Source: Clostridia bacterium (GTDB taxonomy: Bacteria > Bacillota > Clostridia > Oscillospirales > CAG-272). Taken from it: a stretch of 64,000 bases of DNA. Location: assembly GCA_017482355.1 (NCBI GenBank), contig JAFUNJ010000012.1, positions 186,001 through 250,000 on the forward strand. The letters run 5' to 3'. The notes below the pieces were generated by a model. It was given only the letters and a program-made list of their open reading frames with translations, had not been told where the DNA came from and did no database searches. A program made the position numbers and the translations under genes. Positions 25,993 to 35,011 of this stretch are shown here, in pieces. Numbering within the stretch: the stretch's first letter is position 1; each line of letters begins with the position of its first letter.

Positions 25993-27342
25993 TCAGTGTA
26001 CTACGACATCGTTTATCGAGAAGAGCTTGATCTGATAATCGTCTGCGAAGAACGTTACAATGCCCTTAACGTCGATAGTCTTGCCCATAAAGTAATCTTC
26101 GGTTACGAGTTCATTGTTCTCATTGTAAAGAACGATAGTACGAATCTGAACCGATTTTCCGTCGGGTGTAGTACATGTAAGAGTGATAGCGCCCTTTGAA
26201 GAACTACTCTCATTTGTCGTCGTGTAACAGTCGGTAACGAGAAGCCCCTTCATCTCAATGGAGGTATCAAGTGCGAGAGAAGCGTACTTGACCGTTTTGG
26301 GGGCAGCATCCTCGATCTCAACAGTAACATCAGATTTATAGGTCTCTCCGTCGGTCTCCGTATATGCGGAAGTATGACCGGTGCTTATTAGTTTAATATT
26401 CTCCGGATTATCAGGCATCATGTCCCAATACTTAATGCCGGACACCTGATAGTAGCCGCCGGTATCGTAAAAGGCTACGGTACCCACTATACGAACACGA
26501 TTTCCTACATTTAGAATCTGAAGTGCGTCACCGGTAAGTCCTGCAGTACCATAGTAGACCGAAACGCCGTAATAACGCCCGGTTTCCTCATCATAGTCCT
26601 CAATGTACGCTGTACCATCACTGTTCATCGAAATTACGCCCTCAAAAGCGACCTTCGAGTTATCATAATCGGTTATGTTTACACGAAGCTCTTTGAGAGT
26701 AATTTCCTTAGCTTCACCGTACGGGAAAAGCGGGTCCTTTTCAGTCGAATGAGTGTGAAGACCTTCTTTTTCTGCCTGAGCGATAGCTGCCATGCAGGTC
26801 TCACCGTATCGGTTGTTAGCGGAGTTGGAGGCAATTGCAAGACCGAGCTGAAGGATCTCGATATTGAGGTTACGGTAGGTATCGCTATCAGCGGTCTTAT
26901 ACCATACCCATACGAGATATCTGCCGCCGGTCGAGTCGGCGTTCCACTGATCGTTGTCACTCTCGATAATGATCGAGGTAGCGTTCATTAGCTTTTCTTT
27001 CGTGTACTTAGCCGCAGTCTTACCCCACGGCTCGATCTTACCGGTAGATTCAGGAGTGTTTATAGCAAGGTATCTTGCCTTAAGCACACCGCCCTGCATA
27101 ACGGATTCGGGAACTTTGAAGTGTGTCGTGTCACCGTCGATATATGCGAGGACTTCTACTTCCTGCTTAAGCGTATTGCTTGACATATCAAGCTCAACGG
27201 ATGCGGCGTAGTCCTTATGCCCGTCCTTCGACTTCGAGCTGTCATCCTCGCCTGCGCAGGACGCGCAAGTGAGAATAACGGTGATAGCAACGAGCAAAAG
27301 CGCCGTAATTTTAGTAAATCTTTTTATAAAAGTCGACTTCAT
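25993..27342 (-). CDS. Lipoprotein with staphylococcal-nuclease domain and OB-fold
   Basis: A protein of 449 residues with lipobox LTCASC (Cys near 29). Residues 60-195 match thermonuclease: VEVLAYIDGDTTHF, RYLAINTPES (the Arg and Glu of the active site), EPWGKTAAKYTKEKL, and GGRYLVWVW (second Arg), then NLNIEILQLGLA. An OB-fold-like segment follows (VAFEGVISMNSDGTAYIED ... VGNRVRIVGTV), then a second beta domain. It would degrade DNA or RNA at the cell surface. The ATG is only 5 bp after the stop of the substrate-binding protein gene, so it is coupled to the ABC importer. Confidence 0.88.
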   Translation of the reverse strand: MKSTFIKRFTKITALLLVAITVILTCASCAGEDDSSKSKDGHKDYAASVELDMSSNTLKQEVEVLAYIDGDTTHFKVPESVMQGGVLKARYLAINTPESTGKIEPWGKTAAKYTKEKLMNATSIIIESDNDQWNADSTGGRYLVWVWYKTADSDTYRNLNIEILQLGLAIASNSANNRYGETCMAAIAQAEKEGLHTHSTEKDPLFPYGEAKEITLKELRVNITDYDNSKVAFEGVISMNSDGTAYIEDYDEETGRYYGVSVYYGTAGLTGDALQILNVGNRVRIVGTVAFYDTGGYYQVSGIKYWDMMPDNPENIKLISTGHTSAYTETDGETYKSDVTVEIEDAAPKTVKYASLALDTSIEMKGLLVTDCYTTTNESSSSKGAITLTCTTPDGKSVQIRTIVLYNENNELVTEDYFMGKTIDVKGIVTFFADDYQIKLFSINDVVVH

Positions 27343-27347
27343 ATAGA

Positions 27348-28787
27348 TTACTTACCTATCTGGTAGTTACATTCTTTTACTGCTTTGTCAAACTCTGCCT
27401 TGATCTTAGCGTCAACCTCAGAATCCTTCCAGCTTGCGACGAAACAACGCTGAATGAGGAAGCCAACCTGATCACGGGCAACGGACGAGCCGTTGAATGC
27501 GGGAGAGGTATAGTATGCGTTCTCCTGCTCAAGACCAACCTTAACGGAAAGGGTGGTAATGAAGTCGCCGCCGTCTGCCTTGTTGAGGTATTCAGCATAT
27601 ATCGGGTTGTCCTTTACGCTCTTGATAACCGGAATGTAACCGGATGCCATAGAGAACTGTGCCTGGAACTCAACCTTGGTGGTGAGGTACTTGATGAAGA
27701 GCCAAGAAGCAAGAACTTCCTGAGGATCGGACTTCTTGAAGATGCAAAGAGAAGGACCCTGAGAAATAACCTTAGGATTGTTTGCATCCACCTGAGGAAC
27801 AGTTGCGATACCTACTTCGAAGGGATATGCGCCGTTTACCTTTTTGGGACGCTGATGAGAAGCACCTGCAGAAGAGCCGATAGACATATAGCTGTTACCG
27901 ACTTCGCTTTCAGCCATGGTAAAGAGAGAGGAGGTGTAAGCACCGTGGATCTCCTGAGTGGTTACGTAACCCTTCTTGTACCATTCTCTGAATCTCTTAA
28001 CGAAGCTTCTGTTGGTCTCATTATTGAAAGTGAAGTTGTTGTCGCCGTTAGCAGTAGTGTAATCAGAGCCGAGCTGCTCGCACATGGTGATGAACCAGTT
28101 TGCCTCGGAGTCGTAGCCAAGAGGAATGGAGTCAGGGTCGATCTCTTTTATTCTCTGACAAACTGCTTCAAGCTCGTCCCAGGTCTTAGGAACCTGAATA
28201 CCGTGCTCATCAAAAAAGGTCTTGTTATAGTAGAGAACCTCAGTAGACTTCGAGAGAGGAAGAGTATACATCTTGCCGTCGCCGAACTCTCTGCCTTCTT
28301 CATAATAACCCTGGATGAAGTCGTCTTTCTGTTCCTGAGTAAGACCGATGATCGTTTCGTTTCCGAGAGCGTCGGTAACGGTCTTATCGGAATCAATAAG
28401 AACGTCGAGGGTCTGAACTGCCTTAGCCATGTTGTAAAGTGCAACGTGGTCGGGGTAGCAGTAAGCGATATTGGGCTGGTCACCAACGGTGATCTCAGTA
28501 GAGATAGTCTTACGAACGTCGTCGTAGCTACCTACCTGCTTATGCTCGATCTTAATGTTCGGATAGAGCTTATTGAACTCTATGATATAAGCATCAAGAA
28601 CTTCACGAAGGGCCGCACCCATCGTATGATAGAAGGTGATGGTAACCTTCTTTGAGGTGTCAAAGCCGTTTTCCGGCATCACGAATTCGGGTGCTACTTT
28701 CGCCTTGTTACAAGAGAAAAGGGAGAGCATACTCGTGAGCATTGCAACTGCGAGGAGCACCGAGACGAGAATTTTTCTGAATTTCAC
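27348..28787 (-). CDS. ABC importer substrate-binding lipoprotein (family 1, UgpB-like)
   Basis: A protein of 479 residues with lipobox LSLFSC (Cys near 26) and the family 1 extracellular binding fold: VTITFYHTMGAALREVLDAYI, YPNIKIEHKQVG, MYTLPLSKSTEVLYYNKTFF, PKTWDELEAVCQRI and ASWLFIKYLTTKVEFQAQF. Family members bind sugars, glycerol phosphates or related small solutes. Here the neighbour is a secreted nuclease, so nucleosides or nucleotides are possible ligands. The start is GTG. Confidence 0.9.
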   Translation of the reverse strand: MKFRKILVSVLLAVAMLTSMLSLFSCNKAKVAPEFVMPENGFDTSKKVTITFYHTMGAALREVLDAYIIEFNKLYPNIKIEHKQVGSYDDVRKTISTEITVGDQPNIAYCYPDHVALYNMAKAVQTLDVLIDSDKTVTDALGNETIIGLTQEQKDDFIQGYYEEGREFGDGKMYTLPLSKSTEVLYYNKTFFDEHGIQVPKTWDELEAVCQRIKEIDPDSIPLGYDSEANWFITMCEQLGSDYTTANGDNNFTFNNETNRSFVKRFREWYKKGYVTTQEIHGAYTSSLFTMAESEVGNSYMSIGSSAGASHQRPKKVNGAYPFEVGIATVPQVDANNPKVISQGPSLCIFKKSDPQEVLASWLFIKYLTTKVEFQAQFSMASGYIPVIKSVKDNPIYAEYLNKADGGDFITTLSVKVGLEQENAYYTSPAFNGSSVARDQVGFLIQRCFVASWKDSEVDAKIKAEFDKAVKECNYQIGK

Positions 28788-28840
28788 GGTAAAAAATTCC
28801 TTTCAAAATTAATGTTTTATGACATCGGTTTCCCGAATTA

Positions 28841-29734
28841 TCAACCCTTGATACCGCTGCGCGATACACCCTTCATGATGTATTTACGCAGGAAGAGGAA
28901 TACGAGGAAGAGAGGCGCAGATACGATAGCGACCGCAGCCATCTGCACGGGGAAGTTCGTATCGCCCGATGCATCAGAATATGCGTTACGCAGACCGTTT
29001 GTAATAAGCTCCATGTTCGTATCGTTCGTAACGAGCTTGGGCCACATATAAGAGTTCCATGCGCCCATCATCTTGAGGATCGTAATAGAAATAAGAGTAG
29101 GAAGCGCGAGAGGTATCATGACCTTCCACAGGTATTTAAGATCGCTCGTTCCGTCTACCTTTGCCGCAAGATACAGTTCATTCGGTATCTGCATGAAATT
29201 CTGACGGAGAAGATAAATATAGAATATACTTACGAGGAAAGGTACAATAAGTACGGTATAGGTATCTTTCCAGTCGAGCGCACTTACAGTCTGATAATTC
29301 GTTATCGTAAAGAGCTCGCCGGGGATCATCATCGTCGCGAGAAGCGCGGCGAAGAGCGTATTCTTTCCTTTGAACTCAAGACGCGCAAACGCGAATGCAG
29401 AAAGAACCGTTATGACAAGGGAAAGGATCGTAGATACGACACCGACGATCACCGTGTTCTTGAAGAGAGTTCCGAGGTTAGCCGCTTCGAAAGCTTCGAC
29501 GTAGTTATGCCAAATAATTTCTTTCGGGAAAAGCGTCGGAACCGAGAGCTTGTACTCAGCAAGCGTTTTAAGGGATGAAATAATCATCCAGTAGAAGGGG
29601 AAAAGCACTATTATCGCAATGAGGAAAAGGAACGTATAACAAAGTATCTTCGCAAACACACCTGTAACCTTTTGCGTAGCGCCAACCTTTTTCATGTCTT
29701 TTTCCTGAAGGGTCACGTTCATATTATCTGCCAT
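28841..29734 (-). CDS. ABC importer permease (UgpE/MalG type)
   Basis: A protein of 297 residues with six membrane segments and the EAA loop AAKVDGTSDLKYLWKVMIPLALP near 200, which contacts the ATPase. An aaggaggg RBS precedes ATG 29734. It lies 13 bp after the other permease gene. Confidence 0.93.
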   Translation of the reverse strand: MADNMNVTLQEKDMKKVGATQKVTGVFAKILCYTFLFLIAIIVLFPFYWMIISSLKTLAEYKLSVPTLFPKEIIWHNYVEAFEAANLGTLFKNTVIVGVVSTILSLVITVLSAFAFARLEFKGKNTLFAALLATMMIPGELFTITNYQTVSALDWKDTYTVLIVPFLVSIFYIYLLRQNFMQIPNELYLAAKVDGTSDLKYLWKVMIPLALPTLISITILKMMGAWNSYMWPKLVTNDTNMELITNGLRNAYSDASGDTNFPVQMAAVAIVSAPLFLVFLFLRKYIMKGVSRSGIKG

Positions 29735-29747
29735 TTTCGTTCCCTCC

Positions 29748-30686
29748 TTAATAATGCGTCTTCTTCTTGCTTACGTAGAGGTTAATCATCGTAACAATGA
29801 AGATAATTCCGAAAAGTATGAGCGCTGCGGCACTTGCTCTGCCCTGCCATCTGTCAATATTATCTTGGATATATCCGACCATCGTATCCATCTCTCTGTT
29901 TCCGCTATGACCCATGTCATCACCGAATATACCTACAATGCTGGAATATTCCTTGAAGCCGCCGATGAAGCCCGTGATAACGACGTAAGCCAACATCGGG
30001 GAAAGAAGCGGAACAGTGATCTTCGTGAACACGCGGAAACGGCTTGTACCGTCGACCTTTGCGGCATCGTAGTACTGCTTATTCACGCTCTGAAGTCCGC
30101 CGAGAAGAATAAGGATCTTAAAGGGGAGAGCATTCCATACGATATATACTACCATGACGGTAATATTCGCCCAGTATGACGAACCGGAGTTGATCCAGTT
30201 TACAGGTTCACCGCCGAAAAATTCGATAACGTTGTTTATTATTCCCGACGTTGTGATCAGCTCGGCTTCTCCGCCGATATTGCTTCCGACTATATTGAAC
30301 ATAGCCGCGAAGACCATACCGATAGCTATCGAGTTGGTTACGTAAGGAAGGAAATATATCGTCTGAAGGAATCTCGAAAGGGGTTTGATCGAGTTAAGAC
30401 AAACTGCGATAACGAGCGCGAGGATCGTTGATATCGGCACAGTAAGTACGCAAAGAAGCAAAGTGTTTTTAAGAGCCGTTACAAAACCGGGGTATTTGAC
30501 AACGTCTACAAAATTTCCAAAGCCGTACTTTGTTGACTCTCCGCCGATCAGCGAAAGCTCATTATAACCCTCCTGAAACGCCACGTGAACCGTATTGAAT
30601 ATCGGCCATACGGTAAATATCAGCAGGAGTACGATAGCGGGGGCTAAGTACAGCCACGCTTTCCATTTATGTTTACTTTCTACCAT
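29748..30686 (-). CDS. ABC importer permease (UgpA/MalF type)
   Basis: A protein of 312 residues with six membrane segments, the start PAIVLLLIFTVWPIFNTVHVAF typical of this group, and the EAA loop DAAKVDGTSRFRVFTKITVP near 225. It pairs with the UgpE-type permease to form the channel. Confidence 0.93.
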   Translation of the reverse strand: MVESKHKWKAWLYLAPAIVLLLIFTVWPIFNTVHVAFQEGYNELSLIGGESTKYGFGNFVDVVKYPGFVTALKNTLLLCVLTVPISTILALVIAVCLNSIKPLSRFLQTIYFLPYVTNSIAIGMVFAAMFNIVGSNIGGEAELITTSGIINNVIEFFGGEPVNWINSGSSYWANITVMVVYIVWNALPFKILILLGGLQSVNKQYYDAAKVDGTSRFRVFTKITVPLLSPMLAYVVITGFIGGFKEYSSIVGIFGDDMGHSGNREMDTMVGYIQDNIDRWQGRASAAALILFGIIFIVTMINLYVSKKKTHY

Positions 30687-30697
30687 ATCACGTCACC

Positions 30698-31789
30698 TCA
30701 GAAGTAAATACGGCTTTCGTCTTCCTTGGAGAAGAGGAATACCTTATGGCTCTTGAGAGAGAAGGTGACGGTTTCGCCCATTTCGATCTTGTTATCGGAA
30801 TTTACGATAGAACGGATAACGGGATTAAGCGATGCTTCGTTCGTCGAAACGACGGAAACGTCACGTCCCATGATCTCAACGTTCTGAAGATTACATACAA
30901 AGGGTCCGTTTGGATCAATTTCAAAGCCCTCGGGACGGATACCGACGGTAACGGGCTGATCGCTGACGCCGGGAACGTCAAGCACTGCGGCATCACCTAT
31001 GTAAAGCTTTTCGCCCTCTACTTTTCCTTCGAATACGTTGATCGGAGGAGTTCCGAGGAACTTCGCAACGAAAAGGTTAGTAGGATTATCATAGACCTCC
31101 TGAGGAGCGCCGACCTGCTGAACTACGCCGAGCTTCATAACTACGATAAGGTCAGATATCGACATTGCCTCTTCCTGGTCGTGTGTTACGAAGATAGTGG
31201 TAATGCCCGTCTCCTTCTGGATACGGCGGATCTCTTCACGCGTCTGAAGACGGAGGCGCGCGTCAAGGTTAGAAAGCGGCTCGTCGAGAAGAAGCACCTT
31301 AGGCATCTTGACAAGCGCACGTGCGATAGCAACTCTCTGCTGCTGACCGCCCGAAAGCTCGCTCGGCTTACGGTCCATAAGATTGTCGATCTGAACGAGC
31401 TTTGCTGCCGTATAGGCGCGCTCGATCATGACTTCCTTCTTAAGCTTGTCCTTACCCTTCAGATTCTGAAGGGGAAAGAGGATATTCTGCTTAACAGTCA
31501 TGTGAGGATAAAGTGCGTAGTTCTGGAACACGAGACCAACACCGCGGTTTTCTGCCGAAAGTCTGGTTACGTCGTCGTCCCCAAAGAAGATCTTACCGCC
31601 GGTTGGCTTCTGAAGTCCGCTTATCATATAAAGAGTAGTACTCTTACCACATCCGGACGGTCCGAGAAGTCCGACAAGCTTTCCGTCAGGAATCTCAAAC
31701 GTGAAGTCGCTAACAGCAACTACCTCTTCCTTGATCTTCTTGTTTCTGCCCGGGAAGATCTTGGTCAGATTTTGCAAAACAATTTTCAT
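30698..31789 (-). CDS. ABC importer ATPase (UgpC/MsmK type)
   Basis: A protein of 363 residues with P-loop GPSGCGKSTT (near 43), signature LSGGQQQRVA, Walker B LLLDEPLSNLD and a C-terminal regulatory TOBE domain (VGIRPEGF). Unlike many Gram-positive sugar importers that share one distant ATPase, this operon carries its own, which argues for a dedicated substrate. It is first in the importer operon, 48 bp after the RDD gene, with which it may be cotranscribed. Confidence 0.94.
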   Translation of the reverse strand: MKIVLQNLTKIFPGRNKKIKEEVVAVSDFTFEIPDGKLVGLLGPSGCGKSTTLYMISGLQKPTGGKIFFGDDDVTRLSAENRGVGLVFQNYALYPHMTVKQNILFPLQNLKGKDKLKKEVMIERAYTAAKLVQIDNLMDRKPSELSGGQQQRVAIARALVKMPKVLLLDEPLSNLDARLRLQTREEIRRIQKETGITTIFVTHDQEEAMSISDLIVVMKLGVVQQVGAPQEVYDNPTNLFVAKFLGTPPINVFEGKVEGEKLYIGDAAVLDVPGVSDQPVTVGIRPEGFEIDPNGPFVCNLQNVEIMGRDVSVVSTNEASLNPVIRSIVNSDNKIEMGETVTFSLKSHKVFLFSKEDESRIYF

Positions 31790-31837
31790 ACCGTTTCGCC
31801 TTTCTTCTTTTAAATATTCTTATTTTTTTGAACTGAT

Positions 31838-32590
31838 TTAATACGCGGCTTTATCCGCATTTTCCGCCTGAAGCTTATTTTTGTAAGCCATAAGCTCTTC
31901 GGGGGTGTCGAATATCATCTGGCTCGCCATATCGACCGTTACCGTCTGTGCGAGCTTATCGTGTATCGGTGTACGTGCTTTAGTGAATAGGATCAGCACT
32001 ATTTGAGTAAAAAGAATACCGCCGACAATTATAATTCCCACCATACCCAATACTCCGAAAATCGTCAACATAAAGGCGAGAATCGGAAGCATCGTTCCGA
32101 CAGTAAACTTTCCGAGGATCGAACGCGCAAACATCAAAACGCCGTTTACTCTTACTCCGTCCACACGCATTACGGCAATTCCGAATATCTTTTTTCCGAG
32201 AGTCTGACCGTTTTTGAAGAGAAGCGGAACGATAAACTCGAGGATCAAAAACGCAAAGAGCGTCGGGAACGTTACGATTATAAGCGAAAGATTGAACATC
32301 ATTTGAAGCGCATAATTCACTTCTTTGTCATCGTAAAATTCCGTCTCCGCAGTTTTGTACCGCTCTTTTTCCTCGTCGGTCAATTTGTCATACTGCGTCG
32401 ATTCATCAAAGCCATGCTTCTCATGGAAATAATAGTCATGGCGATCATCTATCTTTTCACTGTAGCTGTTATAATTGAGAAGCGCAGACGTTCCCCACAT
32501 GAAGCCGACTGTTAAGGTTATAAGGAGAATAAAGTCAAATATAGCAGCCGAAATGCGCTTAAACATATTCGCTTTTTGTAGATCGAGCAT
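31838..32590 (-). CDS. RDD family membrane protein
   Basis: A protein of 250 residues with the RDD start (FKRISAAIFDFILLI), a long charged loop (about 45-95), further membrane segments and the family motif NGQTLGKKIFGIAVMRVDG. The C-terminus is a soluble helical tail. RDD proteins are small transport-like or sensor-like membrane proteins; some act as sodium/proton antiporters. Function here unknown. RBS agaaaggtg precedes the ATG. Confidence 0.87.
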   Translation of the reverse strand: MLDLQKANMFKRISAAIFDFILLITLTVGFMWGTSALLNYNSYSEKIDDRHDYYFHEKHGFDESTQYDKLTDEEKERYKTAETEFYDDKEVNYALQMMFNLSLIIVTFPTLFAFLILEFIVPLLFKNGQTLGKKIFGIAVMRVDGVRVNGVLMFARSILGKFTVGTMLPILAFMLTIFGVLGMVGIIIVGGILFTQIVLILFTKARTPIHDKLAQTVTVDMASQMIFDTPEELMAYKNKLQAENADKAAY

Positions 32591-32644
32591 ATTTTCAGCA
32601 CCTTTCTGCGTATGGGCATAACTATCCCGTTAATTCACTTGTAT

Positions 32645-32674
32645 ATTATAACACAAGTAGTGCCGAATAATCAA
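32645..32674 (-). promoter_or_regulatory. Promoter of the RDD gene and possibly the importer operon
   Basis: On the minus strand TTGATT (32674-32669) and TATAAT (32650-32645) are 18 bp apart, about 55 bp before the RDD ATG. No other clear promoter was found before the importer ATPase gene. Confidence 0.65.
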
Positions 32675-32723
32675 CAGTTTTTTAATAATTTTATCATTTT
32701 TTGTCAAAATATATTTATATCTC

Positions 32724-34391
32724 TTATTTTCTGTAAAAAGCGTTTCCGCCGATGAACTCTCGAACGAGACTTGTAGGCGGAATTTCGTCGTCGACAGACG
32801 CGGGGTGAACGAAGTTGAGAACCTTTACTATCGCTCTCACCTCGTCGTAATATTCGTCCTCCGGACCTACCATAATGAGAAGCGGGAAGATGTGCTTGCA
32901 AAGAACCGCAAGCTCGTAAAGCGTCGAGCTGTTGAATATCACGTCTGCCTTTTCCTGAAACGGGAATATCCACTTCTCTTCCCCGCGGCGCACTGATTGC
33001 CACATCGAAAGGGTGTTGCTTACCGACGAACCGCGCGTTTCGTAGTCGCGTACAATTCTGCGGAGCAGGCGAAGATAACTGCTTGCTATTCTGTTATGGT
33101 CGTCGAGGTTAAGCGGCAGGAACGGACAAACAAAAAGCTTGAAGACCGCTTCCTCGGGCAGTCCCTCGGGGAGCATTGCGGGATTGAGCGCGTGAAGGCC
33201 CTCAACTATTATTACCGAGGTTTCGCCGAGCTTCAGACGGTGACCGTTATACTCTCTTTTTCCCTTTTTGAAATTAAAAGTCGGAATTTCGACCTCCTCG
33301 CCGCGTAAAAGTGCGGAAAGATGCTCGCCGAAGAGCTTTGTGTCTATGGTATTTATGTGCTCGAGGTCGACCTCGCCGTTGGATCCACATGGGATCTTAT
33401 CGCGGTCGATATAGTAGTCGTCCAAGCTCATCAGTATCGGCTTTCTGCCGTGAACGCGAAGCTGGGTCGCAAGACGGTTAGCCGACGTTGTTTTTCCCGA
33501 CGAGGACGGTCCTGCAAGCATTACCGCCTTGCTTCCTCTCGTACATATCATATCGGCAATTGCCGAGAAGCGCTTTTCGTGCAATGCCTCGTTTACTCTG
33601 ATCAGCTCTCTTATCTTTCCCGAATCGACAAGCTCATTAAGATCAGCAACAGTCTCACATTCCATGAGCTCGCCCCACTTTTTGCCCTCGATATAGACGT
33701 TAAAGGAATTAGGCATTTCGCGGTATTCAGCGACCTCGTCTGCACTTTTTCTGCCCGGGAAAATAAAGACGAAGCCATCGGGAGCTGGGATTATGTCCCA
33801 TACGCGCAAAAATCCCGTTGAGGGCGCCATTTCGCCGTAATAGTAGTCTGAAAAGTCCTCGTATTCATAGACGTCGAGAGTCGGGACGGGACGGTAAGAA
33901 AAGAGTCGCGCTTTATCGTTTTGTCCCTCCTCCGCATAGTGCTTGATAGCGTCCGCCGTGCTTATACGGCGGCGGCGAAGCGGAATATCCATATCGACTA
34001 TTTCGTGAACTCTCTTCTCGAGCACGTCGGCGTCAAAATCAGGCGCGTTCAGTATCTCGATATACAGTCCGTCGCCGACCGTGCAGTGCATTCTCGCTTT
34101 TGCGCTCGACCAAAGCTGGCGCAGAGCAAGGAATATGACAAACTGAGCGGTGCGGAAATATACGTCGTAGCCGGCAGGGTCTGTATAACGCAGAAGCTTT
34201 ATTTTTCCGCCTGACGCCTCGATCGCCTTGCGCTTGGTCTCTCCGATCTGTCCCATATCTTTGCTGCGCAAGGGCACGTAATTAAGCGTAAATACCTCGC
34301 CTGCAATTTTCGCGGCGATAGGGTCGTTTGAAAGCTTGCCGTTCATAAGCCCGAGACGCTTTGCGATATCAAGCAGCGACTCATCGGGCAT
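32724..34391 (-). CDS. Nucleoside (uridine-type) kinase with ThrRS-like N-terminal domains
   Basis: From ATG 34391 the product has 555 residues. The N-terminal third resembles a TGS domain plus the ThrRS-type second domain (LLDIAKRLGL, AKARMHCTVGDGLYIEI), and the C-terminal part is a uridine kinase/PRK-type P-loop kinase: AGPSSSGKTTSANRLATQL (near 290), SLDDYYIDRD, FNFKKGKREYNG and VIIVEGLHALNP. It should phosphorylate a nucleoside with ATP. The TGS domain is incomplete from this ATG: upstream and in frame, an ATG at 34427 with a good RBS reads MKLYIEG, then TGA at 34406-34404, then EVEV into this frame. The gene is therefore either interrupted by one nonsense codon or starts late. It follows the YgjV-like gene and probably shares its riboswitch. 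Confidence 0.85.
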   Translation of the reverse strand: MPDESLLDIAKRLGLMNGKLSNDPIAAKIAGEVFTLNYVPLRSKDMGQIGETKRKAIEASGGKIKLLRYTDPAGYDVYFRTAQFVIFLALRQLWSSAKARMHCTVGDGLYIEILNAPDFDADVLEKRVHEIVDMDIPLRRRRISTADAIKHYAEEGQNDKARLFSYRPVPTLDVYEYEDFSDYYYGEMAPSTGFLRVWDIIPAPDGFVFIFPGRKSADEVAEYREMPNSFNVYIEGKKWGELMECETVADLNELVDSGKIRELIRVNEALHEKRFSAIADMICTRGSKAVMLAGPSSSGKTTSANRLATQLRVHGRKPILMSLDDYYIDRDKIPCGSNGEVDLEHINTIDTKLFGEHLSALLRGEEVEIPTFNFKKGKREYNGHRLKLGETSVIIVEGLHALNPAMLPEGLPEEAVFKLFVCPFLPLNLDDHNRIASSYLRLLRRIVRDYETRGSSVSNTLSMWQSVRRGEEKWIFPFQEKADVIFNSSTLYELAVLCKHIFPLLIMVGPEDEYYDEVRAIVKVLNFVHPASVDDEIPPTSLVREFIGGNAFYRK

Positions 34392-34403
34392 TACTTCTAC
34401 TTC

Positions 34404-34427
34404 TCATCCTTCAATGTATAATTTCAT
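34404..34427 (-). other. Seven-codon start of the kinase frame closed by in-frame TGA
   Basis: ATG 34427 is preceded by ttggagaattgatt, a good RBS. It encodes MKLYIEG and stops at TGA (34406-34404). The downstream codons continue the same frame as EVEV and then the annotated kinase. Relatives of the TGS domain, as I remember them, read like MK-YIEG-x-YEVE-GTSLLDIA, so the peptide looks like the true N-terminus. Confidence 0.8.
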
Positions 34428-34444
34428 AATCAATTCTCCAATCG

Positions 34445-34990
34445 TTAAATACTTGTTTTGTACGGCATCAGTATCTCGCTTCCCTGTGTAATACTGCCGT
34501 TATTTCTCAGCTCGGTCATAAAGCGCAATACGACCTCTCCGTATTTATATTTGCTTACTGCATAGCCGAAGCTAATGCACAGGTCTCCATTTTCTTCTGT
34601 GCCGACGAAAACTCCTATCGGCTCTTTTGCGGAATATACCATATATATGACGGACTCTTCTCCGATATTAAGAGATCGCTCGGGAAAACGTTTTCCCATA
34701 TCGTCTCGGTGTTCGCAAAGAAAGTTTTTCAAGCTTTCGTCGTTCACCTTTATGCGTATAACGCTGAACTGCTTTTTCCGTTTTTTATCAATTATCAATT
34801 GTGTCAGATTTATTGCGATAAGTCCAACGTTAAGAAGCGCGACCGGCATTGCGCCGGACAGATACGAATAGGTCGCGCTGATGACCGAGCCACATATATT
34901 AAAAACGCGAAGCATCGACAGCTTCGTCATCATCATTGATAGCAGTACGAGCGCTGTCCCTATATAACCGAAAATTTCAAGATATATCAC
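34445..34990 (-). CDS. YgjV-like membrane protein with C-terminal soluble domain
   Basis: A protein of 181 residues. The first 75 residues give three membrane segments in the YgjV-family pattern (FGYIGTALVLLSMMMTKLSMLRVFNICGSVI, then ALLNVGLIAINLTQLI). Residues 75-181 are a soluble domain I do not recognise with confidence (VIRIKVNDESLKNFL, IGVFVGTEENGDLCIS, VLRFMTELRNNG). The start is GTG behind aggagag. It is the first gene after a guanine-type riboswitch, which suggests a role linked to purines. The kinase gene follows 17 bp later. Confidence 0.75.
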   Translation of the reverse strand: MIYLEIFGYIGTALVLLSMMMTKLSMLRVFNICGSVISATYSYLSGAMPVALLNVGLIAINLTQLIIDKKRKKQFSVIRIKVNDESLKNFLCEHRDDMGKRFPERSLNIGEESVIYMVYSAKEPIGVFVGTEENGDLCISFGYAVSKYKYGEVVLRFMTELRNNGSITQGSEILMPYKTSI

Positions 34991-35011
34991 TTTTATTCTC
35001 TCCTAAAACCA

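Noticed and set aside
34404..34406. TGA as selenocysteine or as a sense codon (alternative code)
   Set aside because: TGA ends many genes here at family-typical ends, and no SECIS-like hairpin or selenoprotein motif is visible at this place.
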